A stretch of 64,000 bases of DNA from assembly GCA_964395095.1 (NCBI GenBank), contig CAYMZZ010000002.1, positions 124,001-188,000 of the forward strand, in the 5' to 3' direction. The position numbers were made by a program, and so were the translations under genes. The stretch's first letter is position 1; each line of letters opens with the position of its first letter. The stretch is from CAYMZZ01 sp964395095. Lineage in GTDB: Bacteria > Bacteroidota > Bacteroidia > Chitinophagales > Chitinophagaceae. This document shows, piece by piece, positions 1 through 7,261 of the stretch. A model generated the notes under the pieces. The model ran no database searches and was not told where the DNA came from. It saw only the letters and a program-made list of their open reading frames with translations.

Positions 1-909
1 GTAGCGCACTTTAACGGTAACGCAGCCCGTCAGTTTCTGATCTTCCCGCAGGGCATAGGCGGTTTTCTCGGTGAGCCTGACCAGTTCGGCCATAAGAAAG
101 GCGGGATCGGTATGGTCGGTATCGAATGTATTTTCATGGCTCATGCTTTTCTGCTCCCAATCTGTTTCAATTCTTGCGCTGCCGCGGCCATGTGCTTTTT
201 CCCATAGCGATTCGCCCCATTTGCCTACGTGGCGCGTCAACCATTCCAGCGGTGTGCGTGCCAGGTCTTCGATGGTATGGATACCCAGCGATTTCAGTTT
301 TTGTTCCGTATGCTGACCCACACCATTGATCTTTTCAATTCCCAATGGCCAGAGAAATTCGGTTTCCCTGCCGGGCAGCACTTCCAAAAAACCATTCGGC
401 TTGGCTTCATTGGTAGCCATCTTGCTGATGAATTTGGCGGAGGATAATCCTGCAGAAATCGGCAACCCGGTTTTGTGACGGATATGTTCGCGCAGTTCGC
501 GCGCATATTTGGAAACGCCAAAGAACTTATCCATTCCCGTCAGGTCGATATAGAACTCATCGATTGATGCTTTTTCAAACAGCGGTACTTTCTCCGCGAT
601 GATATCCGTAACCCAGCGCGAATAGCGGCTATAGTCGCCGCGGCTGCTGTTGGTTACAATCGCCTGCGGGCAAAGCTGCAAGGCTCTTTTCATGGGCATG
701 GCCGAGTGGATGCCAAACTTGCGGGCTTCGTAACTGCAGGCCGCCACCACACCCCGTTCATAGCCGCCCACCAATACGGGCTTGCCCTTCAGGGAAGGGT
801 TATTCAAAATTTCGACCGACACAAAAAAGGAGTCGAGATCAAAATGGGCTATATAGATTTGCTGGCTGCTCAGGGTATCTATTTTAACGCTGCTGATAAT
901 TTCATCCAT
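1..909 (-). CDS. dinB: DNA polymerase IV (Y-family), C-terminus cut by window edge
   Basis: Error-prone translesion polymerase. The reading frame on the minus strand starts at the ATG at 909 and stays open to base 1, so about 303 residues are visible. Catalytic acidic residues are seen in HFDLDSFFVSVE (D24; F29 is the expected steric gate) and in ASIDEFYIDLTG (D117, E118). A helix-hairpin-helix stretch (KINGVGQHTEQKLKSLGIHT) follows, and the frame leaves the window in the little-finger motif KLTGCVTVKVRY. Only a few dozen residues should be missing compared with the usual length of about 350-400. An upstream in-frame TGA at 921-919 fixes the start near 909. It is divergent from the Crp/Fnr gene, 41 bp away. 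No LexA-like box was recognised. Confidence 0.93.
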   Translation of the reverse strand, partial: MDEIISSVKIDTLSSQQIYIAHFDLDSFFVSVEILNNPSLKGKPVLVGGYERGVVAACSYEARKFGIHSAMPMKRALQLCPQAIVTNSSRGDYSRYSRWVTDIIAEKVPLFEKASIDEFYIDLTGMDKFFGVSKYARELREHIRHKTGLPISAGLSSAKFISKMATNEAKPNGFLEVLPGRETEFLWPLGIEKINGVGQHTEQKLKSLGIHTIEDLARTPLEWLTRHVGKWGESLWEKAHGRGSARIETDWEQKSMSHENTFDTDHTDPAFLMAELVRLTEKTAYALREDQKLTGCVTVKVRY

Positions 910-950
910 CCACTTCAATCATGCGGCAGCTCTTTATCTTAAATTAGCGC

Positions 951-1544
951 ATGACAAATGCCGATGACCTGGCAAAGCTAAGAGGCTTTTGCGAAAAGAT
1001 ACATCCCCTGCGGGAGGAGGAATGGACGGCCTTTGCGTCGGGCTGGGTGCCGGTGTCCTGTCGCCGCAAAACGGTGTTGACCACGGCCGGCGAAACCGAA
1101 CGTTATCTCTATTTTGTGCTCGAGGGTATACAGCGCATCTTTCATCTCAATGCGAAGGGTGCGGAAGCCACCGTCATATTCAGCTATGCCGGCTCCTTTA
1201 GCGGCGTAGTGGATTCGATGTTGACGCAAACAACATCCGCCTATTTTTTTGAATCGCTTAGCAGCAGCCGCTTCCTGCGGCTGGATGTACGGCAACTGCA
1301 ATTATTGACCGACAGCCATCCGGGCATTCGCAATATGGTACTCAAAGCCACAGCCTTCGCGCTAAAGGGGGTACTGGAGCGGCAGGTGGAGCTGCAGACG
1401 CTGTCGGCCGAAGAGCGGTATCGCCTCCTGCTTCGGCGAAGCCCGCATGTGCTGCAACTGATTCCCCATAAGTACCTGGCCAATTATTTGGGTATGGACC
1501 CCGCCACTTTCAGCAAATTGCTGTCGAGCGTGCGCATCGAATAA
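951..1544 (+). CDS. Crp/Fnr-family transcriptional regulator
   Basis: Cyclic-nucleotide-binding fold regulator of 197 residues. The beta-roll effector domain covers roughly residues 15-130 (for example LYFVLEGIQRIFHL and VIFSYAGSFSG), followed by a long dimerisation helix and a short C-terminal winged helix-turn-helix (IPHKYLANYLGMDPATFSKL) near residues 165-190. No Fnr-type N-terminal cysteine cluster is visible, so an oxygen-sensing iron-sulfur role is not supported; the effector is unknown. Bacteroidota genomes carry many such small regulators, often next to the gene they control. Here the neighbours are dinB (divergent) and a DinB-fold protein downstream that has its own promoter-like element. 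Confidence 0.85.
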   Translation: MTNADDLAKLRGFCEKIHPLREEEWTAFASGWVPVSCRRKTVLTTAGETERYLYFVLEGIQRIFHLNAKGAEATVIFSYAGSFSGVVDSMLTQTTSAYFFESLSSSRFLRLDVRQLQLLTDSHPGIRNMVLKATAFALKGVLERQVELQTLSAEERYRLLLRRSPHVLQLIPHKYLANYLGMDPATFSKLLSSVRIE

Positions 1545-1584
1545 AACCTTGAATTTGGCCAAGATTTCCGCGGAAGGGGCCCGA

Positions 1585-1592
1585 TAGCTTTG
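1585..1592 (+). promoter_or_regulatory. Bacteroidota -7 element TAGCTTTG
   Basis: Matches the TAnnTTTG consensus of the Bacteroidota primary sigma factor. It lies 18 bp before the ATG at 1611 and overlaps an in-frame TTG at 1590, which argues for the ATG as the real start of the next gene. No TTTG at the ideal distance was found. Confidence 0.5.
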
Positions 1593-1610
1593 CCTTCAAA
1601 TGGAAAACAG

Positions 1611-2177
1611 ATGAAAAAACTGGTACAAGAGCCATTAAGGCAACAATTACAGGCAGCCATCCGGGCGCAAATAGCCCTGGTCACAAAATTGCAGGCTGCG
1701 GATCCCGAACTCCTGCTTCGGCAACCCGAGCCCGGTGGGTGGAGCCCCGTGCAGGTATTGGACCATCTCAACAGTTATGGGCGGTTTTATTTACCCGAGA
1801 TAGACAAAGCCATACGGCAGGCAAAGTCGGTTACGGGCTGGTATAAACCGGGAATGCTGGGTAACTATTTTGTAAACCTGATGCAGTTGGATGAGGAGCG
1901 CAAGCCGAAGAAAAAAATGAAAGCCGTGAAGCGGCATCATCCCGATTTTCATGCGGATGCCGCACCGGTGGTGCAGGAATTTCTGCAGCAGCAGCAGGAT
2001 TTGTTGCGTTATCTCGAGCGGGCACAGGATACCGACTGGGGAAGCAGCCGCACCCGGGTATCGCTGGCAGGCTGGATGCGCCTGAAGCTGGGCGATTGCC
2101 TCCGCTTTCTCGTGGCCCATCAGCAAAGGCATTGCGTGCAAATAGAACGCGCGATCGGAGCTGCTGCCCTGGCATAA
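1611..2177 (+). CDS. DinB-superfamily four-helix-bundle protein (DUF664/DinB-like)
   Basis: A 188-residue soluble protein of the DinB/YfiT metal-binding four-helix superfamily, unrelated to polymerase IV despite the name. Supporting motifs are GGWSPVQVLDHLNSYGRFY, whose histidine is the usual first metal ligand, and the C-terminal FLVAHQQRHCVQIER, where one or both histidines would complete the site. Related proteins act as thiol-dependent transferases or hydrolases (for example the bacillithiol transferase type), but the substrate here cannot be read from sequence. A TTG 21 bp upstream is in frame but falls inside the -7 promoter element, so the ATG at 1611 is preferred. Confidence 0.75.
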   Translation: MKKLVQEPLRQQLQAAIRAQIALVTKLQAADPELLLRQPEPGGWSPVQVLDHLNSYGRFYLPEIDKAIRQAKSVTGWYKPGMLGNYFVNLMQLDEERKPKKKMKAVKRHHPDFHADAAPVVQEFLQQQQDLLRYLERAQDTDWGSSRTRVSLAGWMRLKLGDCLRFLVAHQQRHCVQIERAIGAAALA

Positions 2178-2192
2178 GAGCAGGAGGGGGGA

Positions 2193-2711
2193 TCAGGACA
2201 AATAGAGATCGATCAGTCCCTCGGGCAGGGTAACCCGGATCTCTTTTTTGCGGTGGTCAATTTTTTCGAGGCTGTTTTCGTGCAGGGGTATCAGCACTTC
2301 TTTTCCTTCCAGCTCAAGCCGGCAGAGTAATTGATGTGGCTGTTCAATCAGTTCGAGTATGGGGCCGAGGGGCTTGTTGTCGTCAACAATAATATAGCCC
2401 AGCAGGCTGATGGGCGCCGATTTGGCGATAAAGGGTTGGGCCAGTTCCTCCGGCAGCCATACTTCCTTTTGCGCCAGCGCCAGGGCGGCTTCACGGTGCT
2501 GTATCCCTTCGATGCGCAACAGGATTTCGTCGGCACTCCTGGCCTGCGCCGATTCAATAAACCAGGGGAGAAAAGAGCCTTTGCGGTCTTCCACAAACAG
2601 GGCTTTCAGGCCTTTCAACGCGGTCTTTTTCCCAAAATTATGTTGCAGGATGAGCTCGCCTTTGACGCCAAAGGCCGATACGAATTTTCCTATTTTGAGG
2701 TATCCAGACAA
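2193..2711 (-). CDS. rimM: 16S rRNA processing protein RimM
   Basis: Assembly factor for the 30S subunit head; it binds protein S19 and helps mature the 3' domain of 16S rRNA. 172 residues with the RimM N-terminal beta-barrel (YLKIGKFVSAFGVKGEL, residues 4-20) and a C-terminal PRC-barrel half (LLGYIIVDDN to the end). The start appears to be TTG at 2711: no in-frame ATG exists between it and the promoter-like element at 2759-2752. It lies 173 bp downstream of rpsP on the same strand, but a strong terminator lies between them, so unlike the classical rpsP-rimM-trmD operon it seems to be transcribed on its own. trmD is not adjacent. Confidence 0.92.
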   Translation of the reverse strand: MSGYLKIGKFVSAFGVKGELILQHNFGKKTALKGLKALFVEDRKGSFLPWFIESAQARSADEILLRIEGIQHREAALALAQKEVWLPEELAQPFIAKSAPISLLGYIIVDDNKPLGPILELIEQPHQLLCRLELEGKEVLIPLHENSLEKIDHRKKEIRVTLPEGLIDLYLS

Positions 2712-2751
2712 AGCAAAGCTTTTGAGTTGATCGATAGATGAACAGAAGGGA

Positions 2752-2759
2752 CAAAGATA
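2752..2759 (-). promoter_or_regulatory. -7 element TATCTTTG for rimM
   Basis: Minus-strand TATCTTTG matches the Bacteroidota -7 consensus exactly, about 40 bp ahead of the rimM TTG start. No convincing -33 TTTG was seen. Confidence 0.5.
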
Positions 2760-2806
2760 GCAAGGGCGGGAAGAATCAGGTCACTTTGATCCCGCATCCA
2801 TTCCAT

Positions 2807-2837
2807 AAAAAATCCCGATTGCGAAGCAATCGGGATT
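2807..2837 (-). terminator. Rho-independent terminator after rpsP
   Basis: Perfect 12-bp stem (2811-2822 pairs with 2826-2837, loop of three bases), followed on the minus strand by a run of six T. It lies 48 bp past the rpsP stop and before rimM, uncoupling the two genes. Confidence 0.9.
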
Positions 2838-2884
2838 ATGAACTTTCAGGATCAGGATTCATTTCCGGCCGGGGCCGGATTTAT

Positions 2885-3331
2885 TTATCCTTCGCCTCCG
2901 CTTTCACCTTCCGCCTTTCTTTCAGGACGGCGACCCGGCTGAGGGCGACGGGTACGGCGATTGCGTTGTGCTTCTTCCTGGCGTTTTCTGATCTGGGCAT
3001 CGTGCTCAGCGCTCCACTTGGTGAATTTCTCCATCGCGGTCGCTTCGTCGAACAATCCCAGTTTCACTCCACGGAGCAGGTGTTTCAGGTACAATACACC
3101 TTTAAAACTCAGGATACGGCGAACGGTATCGGTGGGAGTAGCTCCCTTGCCTAACCATTCCAATGCCTTCTGACGATCGAGCTGAATAGTAGCCGGAACG
3201 GTCAGGGGATTGTACGTACCAAGTTTCTGGATGAATTTACCATCACGCGGGCTGCGTGAGTCGGCCACTACAATGAAGTAGAAGGGTCTTTTCTTCGACC
3301 CGTGGCGCTGCAGTCGGATTTTTGCTGCCAT
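2885..3331 (-). CDS. rpsP: 30S ribosomal protein bS16
   Basis: Small-subunit protein needed for 30S assembly. The conserved core is residues 1-85 (AAKIRLQRHGSKKRPFYFIV, DGKFIQKLGTYNP). The protein is 148 residues, against about 82 in E. coli; residues 90-148 form a charged tail that ends in an Arg/Pro/Gly/Glu-rich low-complexity stretch, as is usual in Bacteroidota. A near-consensus promoter sits about 60 bp upstream and a strong terminator follows, so it is a single-gene unit. The leader contains a small palindrome (3372-3385, CCGGTA-GAT-ACCGG type) that could fold in the mRNA; no role is claimed. Confidence 0.96.
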   Translation of the reverse strand: MAAKIRLQRHGSKKRPFYFIVVADSRSPRDGKFIQKLGTYNPLTVPATIQLDRQKALEWLGKGATPTDTVRRILSFKGVLYLKHLLRGVKLGLFDEATAMEKFTKWSAEHDAQIRKRQEEAQRNRRTRRPQPGRRPERKAEGESGGEG

Positions 3332-3390
3332 TTTAAATAGACATTTACTGGCGTTAAGAAAATTGTTAATCCCGGTAGATACCGGTGCTG

Positions 3391-3421
3391 CAAAAGTAAT
3401 GTTTGAGCGTGGAATTGCAAA
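3391..3421 (-). promoter_or_regulatory. Full Bacteroidota promoter for rpsP
   Basis: On the minus strand TTTG (3421-3418), a 19-bp spacer, then TACTTTTG (3398-3391). Both boxes and the spacing fit the TTTG-N19-TAnnTTTG consensus, the best match in the window. Confidence 0.75.
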
Positions 3422-3422
3422 A

Positions 3423-3541
3423 TCGTGAATCGTGAGGCGTGAGGCGTGAGGGAGTTTAAGGTTTAAGGTAGTTGGCTCTAAAGAATTAAACCTTAAACCT
3501 TAAACTCTAAACCGAAAAACTTACTACTTCCCACTTACTAC
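3423..3541. repeat. Intergenic nested palindromic short-period repeat (rpsP/ffh gap)
   Basis: Begins with CGTGAGG-type units (3423-3452), then GTTTAAGG units (3453-3469) whose complement CCTTAAAC appears at 3486-3513, and ends with CTTACTACTT-type units that run up to the ffh stop codon. No coding capacity. Confidence 0.75.
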
Positions 3542-4867
3542 TTACAACTTCCTCCCCGGCATCATTTTCCCAAACATATTCATCTTGTTCATATTCTTCA
3601 TCATGTCGCGCATTTGCTCAAATTGCTTCATGAAGGCATTCACTTCGCTGATGTCTTTGCCGGCGCCTTTGGCTATGCGCTTACGGCGGCTGCCATCTAT
3701 CAGGTCGGGATTATTGCGCTCGTCGGGCGTCATGGAGTTGATCATGGCTTCGATGCCCTTGAAGGAATCTTCATTGATGTCGAGGTCCTTCACCTTGCTG
3801 CCCACACCGGGTATCATACCCAGCAGGTCTTTCATATTCCCCATCTTGCGGATCTGCTCCAACTGGGTTTTGAAGTCGGCGAAGTCAAATTTATTCTTAC
3901 GGATCTTACTTTCCAGCTTCTTCGCCTGCTCCTCATCAAACTGCTCCTGCGCTTTTTCCACGAGTGAAGTAATATCACCCATGCCCAGGATCCGCTGCGC
4001 CATCCGGTCAGGATAAAACACATCGAGGGTCTCCATCTTTTCGCCACTGCTGGTAAACTTGATGGGTTTGTTTACCGTGTATTTGATGGAAAGGGCGGCA
4101 CCACCGCGGGTATCACCATCCAGTTTGGTCAGCACCACGCCGGTAAAGTTGAGCCGGTCATTAAAGGCCTTGGCGGTGTTCACCGCATCCTGGCCGGTCA
4201 TGCTGTCTACAACAAATAATATCTCGTTGGGATTCACCGCGGCCTTGATATTGGCCACTTCCGTCATCATGGCCTCATCAATGGCCAGGCGGCCGGCGGT
4301 ATCGATGATGAGTACATTCTTGTTCTTGCTGCGGGCTTCCTTCAACGCATTGCCGGCAATGGAAACCGCGTCTTTATTGTCGGGTTCTAAATGTACATCC
4401 ACCCCAATCTGCTCACCCAACACGCGCAATTGCTCCATGGCCGCCGGGCGATAGATATCGGCCGCCACCAGCATGGGCGAAAGTCCTTTTTTGGTTTTGA
4501 GATAATGGGCCAGCTTTCCGCTGAAGGTGGTTTTGCCCGAACCCTGTAACCCTGCGATGAGGATCACGGCCGGGTTGCCCTTGGCCTGAAAAGGCGCTTC
4601 TTCCCCGCCCATCAACTCCGTGAGTTCATCCTTCACAATCTTTACCATCAACTGACCCGGGCTAATCGCGTTGATTACTTTGGAGCCCATGGCCTGCTCC
4701 TTGATGCGGTCGGTAAATTCCTTCGCGATCTTGTAATTCACATCCGCATCTACCAGCGCACGGCGGATATCCTTGACCGTGCTGGCAATATTGAGCTCCG
4801 TAATGCGCCCCTGGCCTTTGAGGTTCTTAAAGGCGGATTCGAGTTTTTCCTGGAGTGAGTTGAACAT
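3542..4867 (-). CDS. ffh: Signal recognition particle protein Ffh (SRP54)
   Basis: GTPase that, with SRP RNA and FtsY, targets nascent membrane proteins to SecYEG. 441 residues with the N domain (1-90), a G domain carrying the P-loop GLQGSGKTTFSGK, DTAGR and TKLDGDTRGGAAL, and a methionine-rich M domain ending in MRDMMKNMNKMNMFGKMMPG that binds signal sequences and RNA. The length is normal. It is transcribed alone: a promoter-like TACCTTTG lies about 50 bp upstream and the rpoD terminator lies ahead of that. No SRP RNA gene was seen nearby. Confidence 0.97.
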   Translation of the reverse strand: MFNSLQEKLESAFKNLKGQGRITELNIASTVKDIRRALVDADVNYKIAKEFTDRIKEQAMGSKVINAISPGQLMVKIVKDELTELMGGEEAPFQAKGNPAVILIAGLQGSGKTTFSGKLAHYLKTKKGLSPMLVAADIYRPAAMEQLRVLGEQIGVDVHLEPDNKDAVSIAGNALKEARSKNKNVLIIDTAGRLAIDEAMMTEVANIKAAVNPNEILFVVDSMTGQDAVNTAKAFNDRLNFTGVVLTKLDGDTRGGAALSIKYTVNKPIKFTSSGEKMETLDVFYPDRMAQRILGMGDITSLVEKAQEQFDEEQAKKLESKIRKNKFDFADFKTQLEQIRKMGNMKDLLGMIPGVGSKVKDLDINEDSFKGIEAMINSMTPDERNNPDLIDGSRRKRIAKGAGKDISEVNAFMKQFEQMRDMMKNMNKMNMFGKMMPGRKL

Positions 4868-4917
4868 GGCGGAGAACGAGTTATAAGTTTTAAGTTGTAA
4901 GTTATAAGTTGGGTGTG

Positions 4918-4925
4918 CAAAGGTA
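4918..4925 (-). promoter_or_regulatory. -7 element TACCTTTG for ffh
   Basis: Minus-strand TACCTTTG fits TAnnTTTG and lies about 50 bp before the ffh ATG. The -33 region is not a clear TTTG. Confidence 0.45.
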
Positions 4926-4960
4926 AACTACTCTGCGCAGATTGCCATTCTCTAAAAGTC

Positions 4961-4996
4961 AAAACCCCCTGCATTCACTTAAAGAAATACAGGGGG
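4961..4996 (-). terminator. Rho-independent terminator after rpoD
   Basis: Seven-bp GC-rich stem (CCCCCTG 4965-4971 with CAGGGGG 4990-4996), with further pairing inside the loop, followed on the minus strand by TTTT. It lies about 80 bp past the rpoD stop. Confidence 0.8.
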
Positions 4997-5074
4997 CAAC
5001 AGTTAGAATATAAAACTGCCTAATTACTTAAAACTTACTACTTATAACTTAAAACTCGAGTAGAAATCAATTCA

Positions 5075-5941
5075 TTAGCCTAAATAAGTTCTTAAAAGTT
5101 TACAACGATTGGTAGTCCTCAGTTTCGTGATCGCCTTGTCTTTAATCTGCCTGACCCTTTCACGGGTGAGGTTAAATTTTTCGCCGATATCTTCCAGGCT
5201 CATGGGATGATCCACGCCTATGCCGAAGAAATAGCAGATCACTTCTTTCTGCCTTTCGGTAAGGGCTTTGAGGGAGCGGTCGATTTCGGTTTTCAGCGAT
5301 TCGCGATGATCCAGTTCCGCATCGGTTTTTTCGGCATTGGGGTTTTCCAGCACATCGAGCAGGGTATTGTCTTCGCCTTCGGCCAGGGGGGTGTCCATAC
5401 TCACATGGCGGGAGGAGATGCCGAGGGTAGCCGATACTTCTTCCAGGTCCATTTCCAGCATTTCGGCCAGTTCTTCCGCCGACGGCTCGCGCTCAAACTG
5501 CTGCTCCAGGCTGCTAAAAGCCTTTTGAATGCGGTTGGTGAGGCCTACTTTGTTGAGCGGAAGACGCACAATGCGCGACTGCTCGGCCAGGGCCTGCAAA
5601 ATGCTTTGACGAATCCACCATACAGCATAGGAAATAAACTTGAAACCACGGGTTTCATCAAATCGCTGGGCGGCTTTGATCAGGCCCAGGTTACCCTCAT
5701 TAATCAGGTCGGGAAGAGAAAGACCCTGGTTCTGGTATTGTTTGGCCACGGAGACCACAAAACGCAGGTTGGCTTTTGTAAGGCGATCCAGCGCCCGCTG
5801 GTCACCCTGTCTGATTAAAGCGGCGAGGCGAACTTCTTCCTCCGGAGAGATCAGTTCCACCTTACCGATTTCCTGGAGATACTTCTCCAGGCTTTGAGAT
5901 TCACGATTCGTGATCGACTTCGTGATCTTCAATTGACGCAT
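5075..5941 (-). CDS. rpoD: Primary RNA polymerase sigma factor (Bacteroidota RpoD type)
   Basis: Housekeeping sigma factor that directs RNA polymerase to the TTTG/TAnnTTTG promoters seen in this window. The protein starts directly with a short N-terminus and region 1.2 (MRQLKITKSITNRESQSL, then KYLQEIGKVELISPEEEV), with no region 1.1 and no large non-conserved insert. It has region 2 (ANLRFVVSVAKQYQNQGL, FISYAVWWIRQSI), region 3 and region 4 with the -35-type HTH (SLEDIGEKFNLTRERVRQIK). I prefer the ATG at 5941 (288 residues) because the family starts with MRQLKITK; an ATG two codons earlier at 5947 is possible. It is monocistronic, with a terminator downstream. Confidence 0.96.
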   Translation of the reverse strand: MRQLKITKSITNRESQSLEKYLQEIGKVELISPEEEVRLAALIRQGDQRALDRLTKANLRFVVSVAKQYQNQGLSLPDLINEGNLGLIKAAQRFDETRGFKFISYAVWWIRQSILQALAEQSRIVRLPLNKVGLTNRIQKAFSSLEQQFEREPSAEELAEMLEMDLEEVSATLGISSRHVSMDTPLAEGEDNTLLDVLENPNAEKTDAELDHRESLKTEIDRSLKALTERQKEVICYFFGIGVDHPMSLEDIGEKFNLTRERVRQIKDKAITKLRTTNRCKLLRTYLG

Positions 5942-5947
5942 GCTCAT

Positions 5948-6188
5948 AGGTTTGGCTTTAGACGGTTATTTTAAGGGTTTAGAATCTAGTTTTGGTATGG
6001 TTAGCCTTAAAAATGACCCATCACAACGGTTTCTCGGTCTTCAGAACATATTGGACTTCATAGCAATTTAAGGGTATTCAACCTTTATCCCAAAATATAC
6101 TTGCGGATATTTTAACGTATTTATATACGTTTTATTTTAAAAAACTGATTTTTAAGCCAAAAAAGGGGAAAAATATCGGTCAAATAAT
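5948..6188. other. Divergent intergenic region upstream of rpoD
   Basis: About 240 bp of AT-rich DNA between rpoD (minus) and the START-like gene (plus). It must hold the rpoD promoter, but I could not find an unambiguous TTTG/TAnnTTTG pair for it. No ORF, repeat or hairpin of note was seen. Confidence 0.5.
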
Positions 6189-6218
6189 TTTGACAGGTGA
6201 ATTAAATGATTATTATTG
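6189..6218 (+). promoter_or_regulatory. Promoter for the START-like gene
   Basis: TTTG (6189-6192), an 18-bp spacer and TATTATTG (6211-6218), one mismatch from TAnnTTTG, ending 29 bp before the ATG at 6248. Confidence 0.5.
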
Positions 6219-6247
6219 CGGCCAATGATGTGCATTAACCTTATACG

Positions 6248-6625
6248 ATGAGCAGGCAACTTTATACACTGGAATTTCCCGTGCGTTGTTCTCCGACTAT
6301 CCTTTATGAATTCCTTTCGACCCCGGCCGGTTTGGGTGAATGGTTTGCAGATAAAGTAGATGAGCGCGACAACATTTTCTATTTTGGCTGGAATGGTTCT
6401 TTCGACAAAGCGGAAGTAGTGGAAAAAGAGGATGCCAAGTATATCCGCTTCCGCTGGCTGCATGCCCCTAAAGACGAATACTTCGAATTTGCGATTGAAA
6501 AATCGGAGATTACCAACCAAACCATACTGGTAGTAAAAGATTTTGCGGAGAAAAAAGAGATCAAAGACCAATCCCTTCTCTGGGACCACCAGGTGAAGGA
6601 TTTATTCCATCGATTGGGGAATTAA
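6248..6625 (+). CDS. START-like domain protein (AHSA1/SRPBCC fold)
   Basis: Small cytosolic protein of 125 residues with the helix-grip fold signature: an N-terminal beta strand and helix (TLEFPVRCSPTILYEFLSTP), GLGEWFADKV, the beta-sheet FYFGWNGSFDKAEVVE and a C-terminal helix (SLLWDHQVKDLFHRLGN). It resembles the START-like proteins conserved in Bacteroidota; the ligand is unknown. It has its own promoter. Its stop codon overlaps that of the convergent gene on the other strand by 4 bp, so the two genes share no terminator space. Confidence 0.75.
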   Translation: MSRQLYTLEFPVRCSPTILYEFLSTPAGLGEWFADKVDERDNIFYFGWNGSFDKAEVVEKEDAKYIRFRWLHAPKDEYFEFAIEKSEITNQTILVVKDFAEKKEIKDQSLLWDHQVKDLFHRLGN

Positions 6626-7248
6626 ACGTCTTCCCGGAACTCTTTCAGCATTGTACACAACAAGCGGTATTGCTCCATGAGCAGAAATGGCATTTCGTGC
6701 CATTGGCTGATGGGAATGATATAACCCAGCTTGATGAATGGATGGGTCTTAAGCCATGCGTTCCATTCATCTTCACTCATGGCATTAATGGGCCTGTAAT
6801 TGTCTTCGCGAAAATGGTGTTGCCAGGGATCTTCTCCCATGCTTCGCTTCCATCCGGCCAACTTCAGCCGGCTATAGTGGCGGCTAATTGACCCAAGCCA
6901 GCGCTCCCGGAATCGGCCCCTTACATAAAATACCAGGCTAAAGCCATGCCCCCAAAGGAAAAAGCTGCGGATCGCAAAATGATCCCCACCCACGAAATAG
7001 CGTGGCAGGTCGAGCATCAGCCAGGGTAAGCCTTCATACTGTTCACCTCTCGAAATCTTGGCGGGTATCTGTACTACTTCAGGCGGAATGGCTCCGGCGC
7101 AGGTATGCAAAGCTTCCCATTGGGCTTCCTGCAAACCAGCCAGCCTGTCCCGGGTCAGCTCCATCAACCGGTTTTTCTTCCATATCCAATCTGCATTGGA
7201 AATCAACTCCATCTCCTCTTCCGAAAGCCGTATTTTTGCAGGGTCCAT
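6622..7248 (-). CDS. Conserved protein of unknown function, Trp-rich
   Basis: 208 residues with no signal peptide or membrane segment and no motif I recognise. It is rich in tryptophan and aromatic residues (ADWIWKKNR, SFFLWGHGFSLVFYVRGRF, MSEDEWNAWLKTHPF). Codon use is like that of its neighbours and the frame is uninterrupted, so it is probably real. It is convergent with the START-like gene (stop codons overlap) and its start lies 13 bp from the start of the divergent LptF/LptG gene, whose promoter -7 box falls inside the first codons of this gene. Function unknown. Confidence 0.7.
   Translation of the reverse strand: MDPAKIRLSEEEMELISNADWIWKKNRLMELTRDRLAGLQEAQWEALHTCAGAIPPEVVQIPAKISRGEQYEGLPWLMLDLPRYFVGGDHFAIRSFFLWGHGFSLVFYVRGRFRERWLGSISRHYSRLKLAGWKRSMGEDPWQHHFREDNYRPINAMSEDEWNAWLKTHPFIKLGYIIPISQWHEMPFLLMEQYRLLCTMLKEFREDV
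7231..7238 (+). promoter_or_regulatory. -7 element TATTTTTG for the LptF/LptG gene
   Basis: An exact TAnnTTTG match 23 bp before the GTG at 7262. It lies within the 5' coding end of the opposite-strand gene. Confidence 0.5.
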
Positions 7249-7261
7249 AATTTAAAATTAC

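Larger units (their letters stand above)
4876..5060. repeat. Palindromic short-period repeat around the rpoD terminator
   Basis: Left half 4880-4911 consists of TTATAAGTTTTAAGTTGTAAG-like units; the complementary units (ACTTATAACTTAAAACT) lie at 5027-5056. The terminator hairpin and the ffh promoter sit between the two halves. Confidence 0.7.

Noticed and set aside
1590..1610. TTG start seven codons upstream of the DinB-fold gene's ATG
   Set aside because: It lies inside the TAGCTTTG promoter box; translation from the ATG at 1611 is far more likely.
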